DNA of 64,000 nucleotides from Gymnorhina tibicen (lineage: Eukaryota > Chordata > Aves > Passeriformes > Artamidae). Position numbers and translations under genes: made by a program. The stretch covers positions 5,349,288-5,413,287 of the forward strand of contig VXAZ01006775.1 of NCBI GenBank assembly GCA_013399875.1, in the 5' to 3' direction. Below are positions 49,190 through 61,400 of this stretch, piece after piece (within the stretch, counting starts at the first letter, position 1; every line of letters starts with the position of its first letter). The notes below the pieces were generated by a model, which made no database searches, had not been told where the DNA came from, and saw nothing but the letters and a program-made list of their open reading frames with translations.

Positions 49190-52100
49190 TCAATGATCTT
49201 CACAAATCTCGTGCTGGAGAGCACCAGTTGAAGTGTGAACCATACCAAAAATTAGAATCAAAGGCCAAAAGAAACAGCCAGGTGAGGGTAAGCCTTCAGG
49301 AGACTCAATAGGCCTGAGTAACACCTCTCTAGAGGAAGGAAATAGGTTTGATTTCTAGAAGCAAGGCTTGGTAAGTGGCAAGGGAGGAGATTTTAGCACA
49401 TGCTAAAGAACTCAGTTTCATCACAGATAATAATCTCTGTAAACGTAACCAACTCTAGTAATGGACTATTTCTTCATAATTATATGTGCATGGTGCTGCT
49501 ATCTGTGTGAGTGTGTGTGCATGGAAGTTTACATTTCTACATGTGCATCTGAGGGCTGAGTTGTCCGAACATGATGTTCAGAGTCTTTTGTCTGGTCTGC
49601 CAAGGATGTGGGCTGACCTCGTTATGGGCCACTACCTGGAGGCCAGGAAATCATGGATGCTTGACCACTTCCATTAGCAGGCTGTAAATATTCCGTATCC
49701 TTTTGTGAAAGCTGTCATAGAGAATAAATAAGGTTTTGGGAGAAAAGGTCTCCTTGTGCTGCCATGGTGAGTACAGCTTCCTCTTACATCTTTCCATGAA
49801 GAGTGATTGCATTTACTGTTTTCCCTTTTTTTTTTCTATTTTTCCCAGCTCAGCATAATTTTAGTAGCTTTTTACACGTTACTTTACTAACTTTCATTTG
49901 TAATTAAAGTAAATATAAAAATCATGCATATGCCAAGCCATATGTAGAACATGCAAAGCTGGTTACCCATAATGAATACAGGCAAATTATGAAGCTTGTT
50001 CCAGTTTAGAGCTGAATCTCGGTTATAACCCTCTGTTTTTTAAAAACAGTCCTGGGCATCAAGAATCAGCTTTTTTCTTTCTTTTCATAGGTGATTAGTT
50101 CTGTTTGAATGAAAACTTACACTAGATGATCCAAGCACAGTAATACGTTTTTCTTTCGTCTTTCGGAGCATGATGGATTTAGGATGTGTGTGCATGAGTT
50201 TTCTTTTGTGAATGTGATTTCTGATTAATTTCTGCATCTTGGTCTTAATGTGAAGCAATCTCTGTGAAAGTATAGTAAATCTGTCCATGTCACATAAGAT
50301 TGTCATTCCATCATTCTTCTGCAGCAACTTTTCCTCTTACTCTGATCACCCAAACAAAACAACCCTTCACGACTCTGAAAATGCACTATACTGTACAGGG
50401 TTGTAAATATGAGAGGCGAGCGGCATACTTAAATAGCCCACCATATTTTTAGTTTCAGTAACTGAGAATAGTTTTTCTTCATCCTACACGGACAGTCCTA
50501 GCATGGAAGATTTTTCAATTTTTCATATCCAGAGTGCCTTTTTTCTTTGAACAAGAAAAACCTTATTCTTAAAATATTAGTCCCTGTACTAGCCTGAGCC
50601 TTACTTATTAAAGAGTAAGACGATAGTAAAAGCAGTAGCTTTCCCATGCCACAGGTAAATCTGCTGGGGCCAGATTTCCAAACACTCGGAACAGGTTGGA
50701 AACAACGTGACCTGGAGGTCAAAAGAAAGTTAAAGCAGAATAAGATTAATATATAAAAAGTACACTGTTTGTTCCATATAAACGGCTTGTGTGCATATTG
50801 CCATCTGACACTAAGGAAGTTTTTGGGTGAATTTTCTTTATAGATATAAATAAACCATCTTAAATTGCATATAGATGTAGTAATGCAATAATTTAGTGGT
50901 TGCACTGTAAACATTCCCCACATCCTTTTTTATGCAGCCTTACTTCTATCCTTTTTCTTGTCCTAATTATTCTAGTGCAAAACTTACTGTTAAGTTTGCA
51001 ATAAACTGAAATAGTTGACTAGAACTGGGCTAGAAGTCCACAAACCTTTGCTTGCAGTGATCTTCTATGGAAAATAGATGTGCGCAAGAGAAATTAATTA
51101 TTTTTTAATTTTTTTATATGGGCTTTATTCACCTGACATTTGAAAACAGAACATTTTTCAGATCAGATCTGTGCAAGGAGAGAACAGAAGGCCTATTTAT
51201 CCTATTATGTGGATGCAGTTAAAGTGAAAAAAAATCCAGCAGAAGTCAATTATTTCCTTCTTGGTTTAGTTCTGTTGTAAATATGGTGTTTAACATGGAA
51301 ATTTCTCTGTTCACTTGTACCATTTTATTAACAGCTATCAAATCCAACTGCTTATCTTCTGGTATTGTTTCAGTTGAGTAATTCCTTTTAAATCAGTAGG
51401 ACTTTCTATGATCATCTTCCTTAACATTTTAGTTAATCAGTTTCCAAATGCCTGAGAAAGTAGAAAGAAGGAGAAAGAAAAGAAGAAATGCACCAACACA
51501 ATTAATTTTGTTTAGCTTCAGTATCCTCTAAAAGTATCAAATGGAGAAAGTGTCCTTCAGTAGCCCATTCACCTTCAGTAAAACACCATCATATCTATAT
51601 TCTGATATGGTGGTGATTCTAATCAGTGGATTCTATTATAGGCCTTTAAGCAAAAAAAGAAAGTGCTGATGAAGGCCATAAAAATAAATGAGGCTTATTG
51701 CTTCTTGACATCTTTAGCACTTTCTGAGGTTTCCTGAGTGAGCAGGGGTAGCAGACAATAGCTGGAAGATTGTGTGTAAGATAATGAGAAAAATAAATGC
51801 ATCCTGAGAAGCAGCCAGCAGGAACTACAGCTAACATTCATTACGCAGGGTCTAGGCTGCTCCCAGTACGATGTTATTAATTTGTGGAATGAGCTAAGAG
51901 GTGTGAAAGAAAGCTGATTTTGCTCCTAACCTTCCTGGCCAGCATTTTGAATATTAACAGAGAGGTCAAATGCATTATCTCCTTGAAATTGTCTCTCTCT
52001 CTCCTGTTTTCCTTCAGTGAGAAGTGAAGCAAAACACACCTCTTGGAAGAAAGGGATGTGGGAAGCAGCTCCTCCCCTCACTTTGGTCAAAGAAAAAAAA

Positions 52101-54099
52101 ATCAGACTGAACGGAAAATAGGTGATGGAGATGAGGGCGCGTTTTAGAGATGACATGGGGAGAGAACATTCTTCAAATTCAAAAGGCAATCTCAGTTCCC
52201 TTTCCAGGACTGTTCTGAGCATGAGAGTTTAATAGCAGAGTATGTGAGAAAGTGAGTATAGTATTTAAATGTTCACAGACCAAATTCCAATTCTTGTATT
52301 CACAGCCTCTCAGGAGTAATCTGCACCATATCTACTTCAGTGTGTGGGTAGGTCAGTATTTATTTGTTCTTGGGATGTAGATCAGATTTATAATTTAGTG
52401 GGATTTATACTTCTTGTACTTTCATAGTACTGAAGGCCAGGATGTAGATATGCTGTATGTATGCATGGCAGCTTCTGCCTACTGTGGAGTTTATGTGGTT
52501 TAATTATTTGTATGAGTTAACTAAACAGAAATAGACGCAGACTGTGATTACTGACATAGCGAAAGAGCACACTCTTAATCACAAATTAGAGTGTTTTGGA
52601 AGAAAACATGCGATTTGTAACTAAATTTACACTGACTATGCCTGTAGGTCATTTGGTTTAACAACAACATGAGCAATGTTTTTGATTTAATAGGCAATTT
52701 AGTGAACAGGAATTCTACACCAAAAACATTTTAACTCCTTCCTGTACGGATCTCACAGAGAAACACACACACACTCACTCAGTCCAAAGTATTTTAAGTA
52801 ACTCTGCTGGCTTCACTGGGAATCAGTTTAAAGCTAAGCACACATAATTCCAAGACCAAAGTTACTTTTTTTAAATAGCCTTGCAATCTGATCATAGAAA
52901 TTTTACAATCAGAATAAAAGGAAAAATAATTAGATGATTTATCTTTTATTTCTTACTCACTTTGCTGTACTTGAACATAAGAAACAAAGGCATAGATGTG
53001 GCAAGACAAAGTGCTTCCTTTCCTTTTACATTTGTACCTCTTAATCTTGAAGATCCAGCAGGGAATGATAACAGTATGTACAATAAACTGGGACAAAATG
53101 TTAACATGTCAGCCTTACAAGGGAATGGTCTGGAAAGTGTAAGAGAAATACAGTCCCTTTGCTCACTCATCTAACAGTGATTCTGTTCAACTGACATTAA
53201 TCTATATTCTGAAACAGAGAAAGATCAAAAAGAAGGTATTTTATCTTTGTTCAAATATTTTGTGACTGTATTTTGGCAGGTTTATTTTGCTGAGCTGTGG
53301 AAGAAGTGTGGATATGCTCTGAATCTGGAACACAGAATGATTAGGAAATAGTTAAAGCTAAGACCAAACACAATATTTGAGGAAGAAACCCAGTCTTCCC
53401 GTGACGTTTTTCAGGTTTTTTCCCTTCATTTTCTTTAAAATGCACTCAGGTACCAATACATGCAAATTTTCAAATAAAGTTTTCAGAAGGCACAAAAAGC
53501 CTTTTTCTACGTGATTTTACATAAGAAACCTTAACTATATCTTTAGAATCTTTCCAAATTCTTTCTTTACTTTTCTATCACACTTTCACAAGGTTTAGAC
53601 TGGAAACCTAAATCAATAGTTTCTGCTTCTGATATATCGAATATCTACATATTGAGTCCCAACACTTGAGGCTTCTATTCCATTCAAGGACTCTTCACCA
53701 CGAAGGTCTCAAAGTATTGAGTTTTTTTTTTCTTTCATTGCAGATTTTCCATAATATAACGAGCTAAGATAATACAAAGCCTGTGAGCAGCCAACTTAAT
53801 AACTTTGAAGGAGAAGTGGCTGACATTGCATAGAAAAAAAAGAGGTGATGCAATTTGAGCAATTTGAAGAGGTAGATTATATCAGGCTAGGTATCACACT
53901 AGATGGCTTTTACTGAAAATTAATTAATAAGCAGAAGAAATGTACTGCTAAATACAGAAAATAATTTGTCTTGGAAACGCATTTCACACTTATGATCAAG
54001 GTGATATTGCTCAGTGGAGAAACTATAAAAGTGGAGAGTTGATAGCAAGTTCAACTGAAAGGGAAACATTAGCCTAGAAGGAGGATACTACTGAAATTT
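49190..54099. other. non-coding block, no gene seen
   Basis: Unique AT-rich sequence with minor simple repeats: a CT run near 51990-52003 and an ACACAC/ACTC run near 52765-52780. A minus-strand frame of 141 codons (50498-50923) has no recognisable domain and lies in AT-rich DNA, so it is not called. Confidence 0.5.
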
Positions 54100-54780
54100 C
54101 TCAAAAATCAATTTTGGGAACAGTCATGTTTAATAGTTTTATTTATGATTTTGGCATAGAAGCAAAATTGGGAAGCATCATTTGGAGGACAGAAGAGTAT
54201 TGCCTCATCATAGTGAAGGAACTAAATGACCTTGAGATCAGAGGTAATAGGAAAAGGATGAAATTTGTGAAGTGCAAGGGGATAGTATAAAATAAACTTG
54301 GAAGCCTGGTTTCAAACCTGTCCACTGTCATCTAGGAATACATAAGTTAGAAAAAGCTGGAAGAGAAGGGCCTTGGTCACAGGAGTTCATCAATGAAAGA
54401 CTATTAATTTTCAATACAATCCAGCTGAAAAAGTCAAACATTTTCTTAGGACATACGAGTAATTTTTAACACAGATTTCACAAGACTCATTGTGCCTGAA
54501 TCCAAGGCATTTTCATCTCAAGAAGAGAGTAAAATTTGAATGATATGTATTAAAGAAACACGTATCAAACTATATAAAGATTTTTTTTCATTATTAAGAT
54601 GTTCAAACATTTGAACAGTGACTGTGAAAGACAGCGAAATCTTAATCCTTGAGATATTCAAAGCCTGACTAGACAGAGATCTGAGCAACCTGATGTCATT
54701 GACCTTGACCAGGGTTTGGACTAAATGACCTCCAAATATACTGTCCAACCTTGACTTTTCTGTTATTCTTTGATTCTAAT
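54100..54780 (+). mobile_element. ancient CR1/LINE fragment including end of the reverse transcriptase region
   Basis: The segment 'gggaacagtcatgtttaa' followed by 'tagttttatttatgatttt' resembles the DNA for the Phe-Asn-x-Phe-Ile-x-Asp-Leu region downstream of the CR1 reverse transcriptase catalytic core. At 54640-54780 a CR1 3' end is recognisable: 'gagatattcaaagcctgac', 'atctgagcaacctgatgtc', a 'ggactaaatgacctcc' stretch and 'attctttgattctaat'. The middle is heavily decayed. The two ends in the right order suggest a single old element with deletions. It is not coding. Confidence 0.72.
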
Positions 54781-55298
54781 TACGGTTTCTTCAGAAAAAA
54801 ATTTTTTTATAGTCTATTGGCACTAAAAGTGTCACAAGACACAACAATTTTACAGATAAAGCCTGATGAATTTACGAAAGGCATTGTATGATTTCTGGCT
54901 CTAGAAGCAGGGGATTTGCTTGGGCATATTTCCATCAGTTTGTGCTCTGAAATTTCCCTGATTGTTGAGGAATTAATAATACCAAAGATATCAGCAGCTC
55001 CTAACAAGCAAAGTTCCCTGTAACAAAAATCTTTAGGGTTTTAGACATTTTGATCAGGACGAAGATCCTTCCTGATCCCAGATGAGGCTGTTATTCTGAT
55101 CAAAAGCATTAACACAAGACATATTCATCAGTGAAAGAAGTCACTGTTTTGTTTTTTTTGTTTTGTTTTGCTTTTGTTAAAATAAACAGAACTGAGCAAA
55201 CCCCAATTCCATTCCATCCTCAACAACCAATACTGGATGTTTCTATTCCGCTCAACCTCTGTTTACCACAAAGTCTTAAAAGTGTAGAATAAATACTT

Positions 55299-55363
55299 TG
55301 GGGGTTGGACCTAGATGATTTTTCAGGTCCCTTTCAACACAAACCATTCTGTGGTTCTTTGAA
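55299..55363 (+). mobile_element. CR1 3' end, short
   Basis: 'gggggttggacctagatgat', then 'caggtccctttcaacacaaa' and 'ccattctgtggttctttg', matches the last 65 bases or so of CR1. It is about 520 bp after the end of the previous element, so it is a separate insertion. Confidence 0.88.
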
Positions 55364-55394
55364 ATCTAACCAACTCCAGTGTGATCTGGTATAG

Positions 55395-55487
55395 TCTGAA
55401 TTTTGTGTGCATCACTGGGAGCTGGCAATATAAAGATAATNTCTGAATTTTGTGTGCATCACTGGGAGCCGGCAATATAAAGATAAT
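55395..55487. repeat. 46-bp direct duplication flanking a single N (probable assembly artefact)
   Basis: 55395-55440 and 55442-55487 are identical over 46 bases except T at 55423 versus C at 55470. They are separated only by the ambiguous base N at 55441, the sole N in the window. This is the pattern left when two contig ends that overlap are joined with a one-base gap and not merged. Confidence 0.9.
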
Positions 55488-58400
55488 TTGTATTTTCATA
55501 AAGGCAGTGTGAGAAGTAAAAGCTGAGAATGGGCAGCTGCAATCTTTGCAAAATCATTCAGAATTTCACAGATTTTTGAAAGAACTGCCACGAAGAAGCT
55601 CAGCTACAGCATGTGTTGCCAAAGATAGACTCTTTCAATATAAGGTTGCTGATCGAAAATAAGATCAGTATCTACCCATAGCAAATATTTTCCCATGTTG
55701 ATAAAAAATTGTGCTTAATTGCTAAAGTTAAGTTTTTTAACTTAAGCTTCCTACCGTTGTGCACTGCATGTTTTAGATAGAACCCCTATGAATACGTTTC
55801 TTACCCAACTCCACAGCTTTTTTTTTTTTTTTTTTTTTTAAGTTCCTAATCCTGTATATAAATTAAGCTAATTTTTCTGATCTGGGAGTATGTTAGTTAA
55901 CACTGGAACAGTCATCTGCAATTCTTTCAATTGTTTTACAGAGACTTAAAACCTCTGCATGTGTCGTCAGTAAAGATTTTCAGTTGATGGACTGTTGACA
56001 CAAAATGTTCCACATGGTTGGATTAAATCCCAGCTATTTAGAAGATCTTCTAAAATTGTCTTGGTATACCTTGAAGAAAATCCATTCTGTCAGAGTTACG
56101 TTTGACAAGTGGAAGTGAGAATTATTATAAAGTTTGAATACAAAATGTGATCTATTATGTGGTAATTTCCTAAAACATACTAGAGTCTGGGTTATTTTTA
56201 AATTTTTAAATTTAAATGTCATAAGATATTAATTGAAAGCTGCAGAGACACTGAAGTAAAGAATATCAAAATGGCTTCCAGCTATCAAACAGATTGTTGC
56301 AACAAAACCTGTCCTCCACAAAAGATTCTGTTCATAATGATCACAAGAATTAATGTTTCTTTAAATCTTTAGCTCTTTATTGATAAAATGCTGAATTAAG
56401 CATGACTTTATTCACTTTATTGGTATTTATACCAATTAAGTAAGTTTGTATTTCCATGATTTACTTCTCTTCAGACAAAGTAATTGTATTGATTATTATG
56501 AATCCCTAGAGGTATTTTCAGTTTAATGGTTTGCCATTTCAGTGTTACCAATATACCATTACAAAATAAGAACTTAGTTTCAGAAATCTGCTTTAACTAG
56601 TTCTCTTGGGACTCTTGCTTGTAAGTCAGCTGACTGTGTTGAAAACCTTCAAGCTCTTTTCTCAGCATTAAGAAACTTTCCTTTTCATCCTTTAAATAGA
56701 TAACTCTTCTTTCTTATTTTGTTACAGAAAATAAGCAAAAATATCTGTAGAATATTTCTGTTTTTGTATTGCTCGTGGCAGGTTTTTCAACAGCATCTTC
56801 TCTTGTACCTCATTTTCCTTTTAGACAAAGGTGCCAACTTTTGACACACGCTGGTAGAAAGAAGAATACGTTAATTTAAACAAAAAAAAATTTCAGATAT
56901 AATAAATGAAAATAAGACAGGATGAAAAAGATGATAACTATAAGCTGTTTTTCTTTGAAGTACCTAAAATCTGTGGTCATCAAAGACCTGGAAGTGTGTT
57001 CAGTGTCATGAGAACAAAGTAATACATTAAAATTATTTTAGTAACTGTGCATATTCTGTATATTAAATTTTCCATTAATATTTTCATAGTATTACAGTCC
57101 AGAAAGAGCCATTAGATTATCTTGCCTCTTTTGATGTTGTAAAATGTACATTTCACCAAGAACATTACACAGAGAAGAATATTATTTATACTGAGGGTCT
57201 TTTTTTTTTTAATCTAAATAAAAAAGTAGTTTCCATGCATGAATGTACTATGCTAAGTAAAGAGTAAAAATGGTAGCTCAAACATGAATCCCTAATTAGC
57301 CCTAGTACACATTATTGTGCTCTCTGGCACAGAAATGCCTACCAGCCAGTCCAAGACAACGCCAAGACATTACTCATGGATGCCCCAGCAACATTATCGA
57401 AAAGTAAGCTGGGGAAAAAAACCCACCAAAAAACTGCCTTCTCTAAATTTGTTTTCATTCATCCTCCCGAGTCCTCCTTTGTGCTTTCCATCATCCCAAG
57501 GTCATTCTAACATACCTCATAGCATCATGAGATCCTGTGACAATTCAGATTGGAATTATCTATGGGTCATTTAACCCAGCCTCCTGAGAACACACAATGC
57601 ATAAGCCATGGATCCATATTACAGAAATCTCAGCCCTATGGGCTCCAGAGCAACACTCACATTGTTTCAAACAGTTTTTGTAATCCTGCAAAAAGAGCTC
57701 AGAGGAGACCCAGGCCAAATGTCATGCCTTGTGGATGTGGCCAGTCTATGAAGCAGGTCTTATGGCTAAAAGAGTCCCTGCCCTAAACAATTTAACAATG
57801 TAAAAGTACCCTATACTTTTATATGTATGAATTGATAGGATAAGATAGGTCTTTTAGGATTTTTTCATCATTGATTTTGAGAAAAAATATTAGGTTTCTA
57901 AGTCAGAAGGTCAAACTTCCATATTAGCATTTTACAACTTTTAGATGCAGCTTTTCTTTTTCACCTTTATAAGTGTTTCCTTTTCCATCATAATCAAGTT
58001 TCCTGTCTCTTCCTAGATATAATGTACCTCTCACTTGCAATATCTATCTTGGCATTTTGCACACATAGTGCAAATTAACCCAGGAGAAATACCCAGAGAG
58101 ACCATGTCAGTATATAGGCAGGCCAGATAGGAGCTAACTATATTTCTATTTTTCTAACACACAACCATAATTTATTTTGAAAGCCAATTCTTTTATAGAA
58201 ATTGTTCACTGGCTGAAAAATTCAGCTGGGTCTTAATCCTGTCCTCCGAGAACAATCTGAGCAGCCAGCCTGTGAGATGGAGAACACTTCGTGTAATCAT
58301 ACCCAGGGGCTGTAGGTGAAAAACAGATATGGCTGTGTCCATAACTTTAGTCTCATGAGGGAATAAAGAGTGGTTCAAACAGATGTGGATGCAGAAAATC

Positions 58401-61400
58401 TTCACGTACACAGCTGACACTTCTCATCACCTACAACGGTTTTAACTGTAGGAAGCTCTTTGCACCCACTTCCATGTGCAGGCTGGACTGCAAATTGCTA
58501 TTTATGTATCTGCATGTTCTCAATAAGCTTCTTTTTCTGCTTTAAATAAAAAATTAAGTGAATGTATATGTATGGGATAGTAGGCAGTCCCCCCTAAAAT
58601 GATATAAAGTGTCATATATTTAAAACCAGTAAATTTCTAGATTGACTGAATATTCTTTGGAACTTTCTTTGGAAAAAGGTCCCTAAGCACATCATATAAA
58701 TGCACAAAAATTCTAAGAAAAGAATATATGTCTGTATACTGCCTATATATATTCCATCATATTATATTTATACATAATATTTTGTTTCTGTGTATATCAG
58801 TTAAGGCACATAGTAATTGTTTTGAAGTTTTTTTTCAGGTAGCTGGAATTCAGACTAAATATAACATTGGTGTCATAATACTAATGCCTATTTCCCTAGA
58901 GGTATTTTATATTAAACTTTTGTATAGTGTAGGTTAAGCATATATCTAGACATCATATTGAAACCCACATCTCTGAACTCTGAATGGATTGCTTTAGCAG
59001 GGAGCAGCCCAAAGCTATACAAATATCAAGAGCTATCCCTAAGGAGCAGACAAGGAACAGCCACCCCAGTGTGGTGTGCATGTGCCAATGGACTCTGGCC
59101 TTTGCTTCATATTTAATACCCAAGACTAAGTACAACATTGGTACGGCTGTGCTGCCACTGGTCCTGAAGCTGGGCTACACTTTGCAGTGTGTGCTTTAAA
59201 ACTCCTAAATCACAAATATTTAGGGAGGACTACCTTATGCCTTGAATTACGGTCTAGAGAAAAGAGAGTGACATCATGTGGCTTTATCCCAGGGGTAACA
59301 TCAAAGGAGTTTGCATCTTAAAGGTACAGATCAGCTTGGCATCAGCATTCTAATTGTCAGAAACTGGAGAAGAATTTTTATGTGGAACTACAACCCTGCC
59401 TTCCATACAGCCGTCCATACTGGCCAGCCCAGGGGAGATGGTGACATAGACTATTTCTTGCCCACTTCAATGAAAAAATGAGGGTTCAAGAGTTTGCCTT
59501 TTGCTGCAGTTAGAGCCATAATCAAAGAAGCACTACCATGCAAAAGGGTTGGGGAAATGATTGTTAAGCCAGCATGACTGACACATTTTTTATTTCTGAC
59601 ATGCATGAAATGAAAGGTACTTTGTGTAATTTTCTTCCAAGAGACTGGGAAAGCAGTATTATTTATCAAACAGGGAGTTGGTGTTCTGTGTATCTGAAAG
59701 CAGCAAGGTTGTAGCTGTTTTCAGAAGTTCTAACTAGTTCCAATACAACCTCATTTTCTGTAGTTATAGAAAAAAATGGTTGCTTGTCCCTTATCTAATT
59801 GTCCTTTTGTAGACCACGGCATTGATTTCTCCCAGTTATAATCTCAAGAAGGTGGGTGCCAAGACATTTTCTAAATGGGTCTTTTATTCATTGAATTCAT
59901 TGCCTGCCTCTTATCAGCATCTGATAGAAGGCTGAGGAAAAAAAAATAAACGAGGCCATTGTTTTCCCTTGTTGTTAATTATTTAACATTTATGGCATTT
60001 AATTTGTACATCTTCCGTGAACAATATCCTGTGGATGACTGTTGTATTAATGCTGTGCATTTCCCTTATAGGAAAACTTTGATGTGCTTTACACGATTCC
60101 ACAAAACACACAATGATGAACAGTAAATAGACTCCCCAGGCAAAGATTTGCTAATGAGTCCCAATTAGCTAAAAATCAGAAAAAACCCAACAAATAATAT
60201 TGAACATGGAAAAAGGATTTGGATCAATCTTGCATGGATTAGAGGCTCTTATTCACTGTAGATCTTGCACACAGTCACTTATGCTTTGCAATACTTTCAT
60301 TAAGTCTACACTTCAGAGTAATTATGGATTAATAAAACTTCTGTTAAAAGTCATTAAAATGTTGCTTATGAACCAAATTACTACGAAAATCAGTTAATGC
60401 AGAATACGACAGATTCATATTAAATTAGATAATTCAGTTCAATATAAAATTAACCAAAAGAAATTTATAAAAACAAAGCTTCCATTTCTCTTCTGGTGTT
60501 TCAAAAAGGCCGTCTTCTAATTCAGTTTTAACCAAGGATGAACTGTCCACTTAAACACCTTAGTCCTGGGTTAGAGTAGTAATAGTAGTAACCCACTATT
60601 CTACTCTCTTTTGTAAGTCTGGAGGCTTGTTAATGTCATCTGAAAAGGTTATTATTACTCAGGCATATTAATCCACCTTGACTCTGCTAATATTTCTTAT
60701 GGCTCCAGCCTTGAAAGTCTAAAACAACAACACACATAGATGCTCTTTTTTTCTAATTCTCTATAGCAATGCTGGAGTTAATTCTTTTTCTGAAAGTGTG
60801 GTAAGTTACTTAAAACGATCAGTGACTAAAGAATGAAAAGATACCCCATGTATTTGAAAACAGAGAGAATGAAAGTCAGTCACAAACTCTTCTGTGCCTC
60901 TGCTTTTGATTTCACAGCAAGGCTGTCTGAGAGAGATTGTTGCACTTCACCTCAGCTTTTGTATGGATTTCTGTAAAAGAAACACTATCAAGCAAGCAAA
61001 ATATAACTGCCTACACGACTGAGCACAGATTGATGCATCCGCACATGAAGCATATTGAAGACAAGCACATCAAGACAAATGTGACTTCTTTTAGGTGTTG
61101 TAAAGATGCTCATGGAATCTTTAGATAAAATGAGAGAATGCGATAAAAATTCTTAGCTAAAAAAATCCTTAATGTATTGGGATATTTGCAAAGGATAATG
61201 CCTGTATGAGGAATAAAATCTCTTGATTAGGATGGCCAGCCACTATCTGGGTGGTGATGAGAGTATTTTTTTAGTGGAATCCCCAACAGCATCGGGCAGG
61301 GCTCCCCAAAATATTGTTCTGCCAAATTTCTACATCCAGCTTGCCTGAAGTCCTGTGTGTTCATGACAAACTGCTTCCACTGCTGTCAGTTATTTTAAAC

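Noticed and set aside
57500..57790. Possible reverse-orientation CR1 or other old repeat
   Set aside because: Only vague similarity ('gggtcatttaacccagcctcc'-like). Block order and terminal repeats could not be confirmed.
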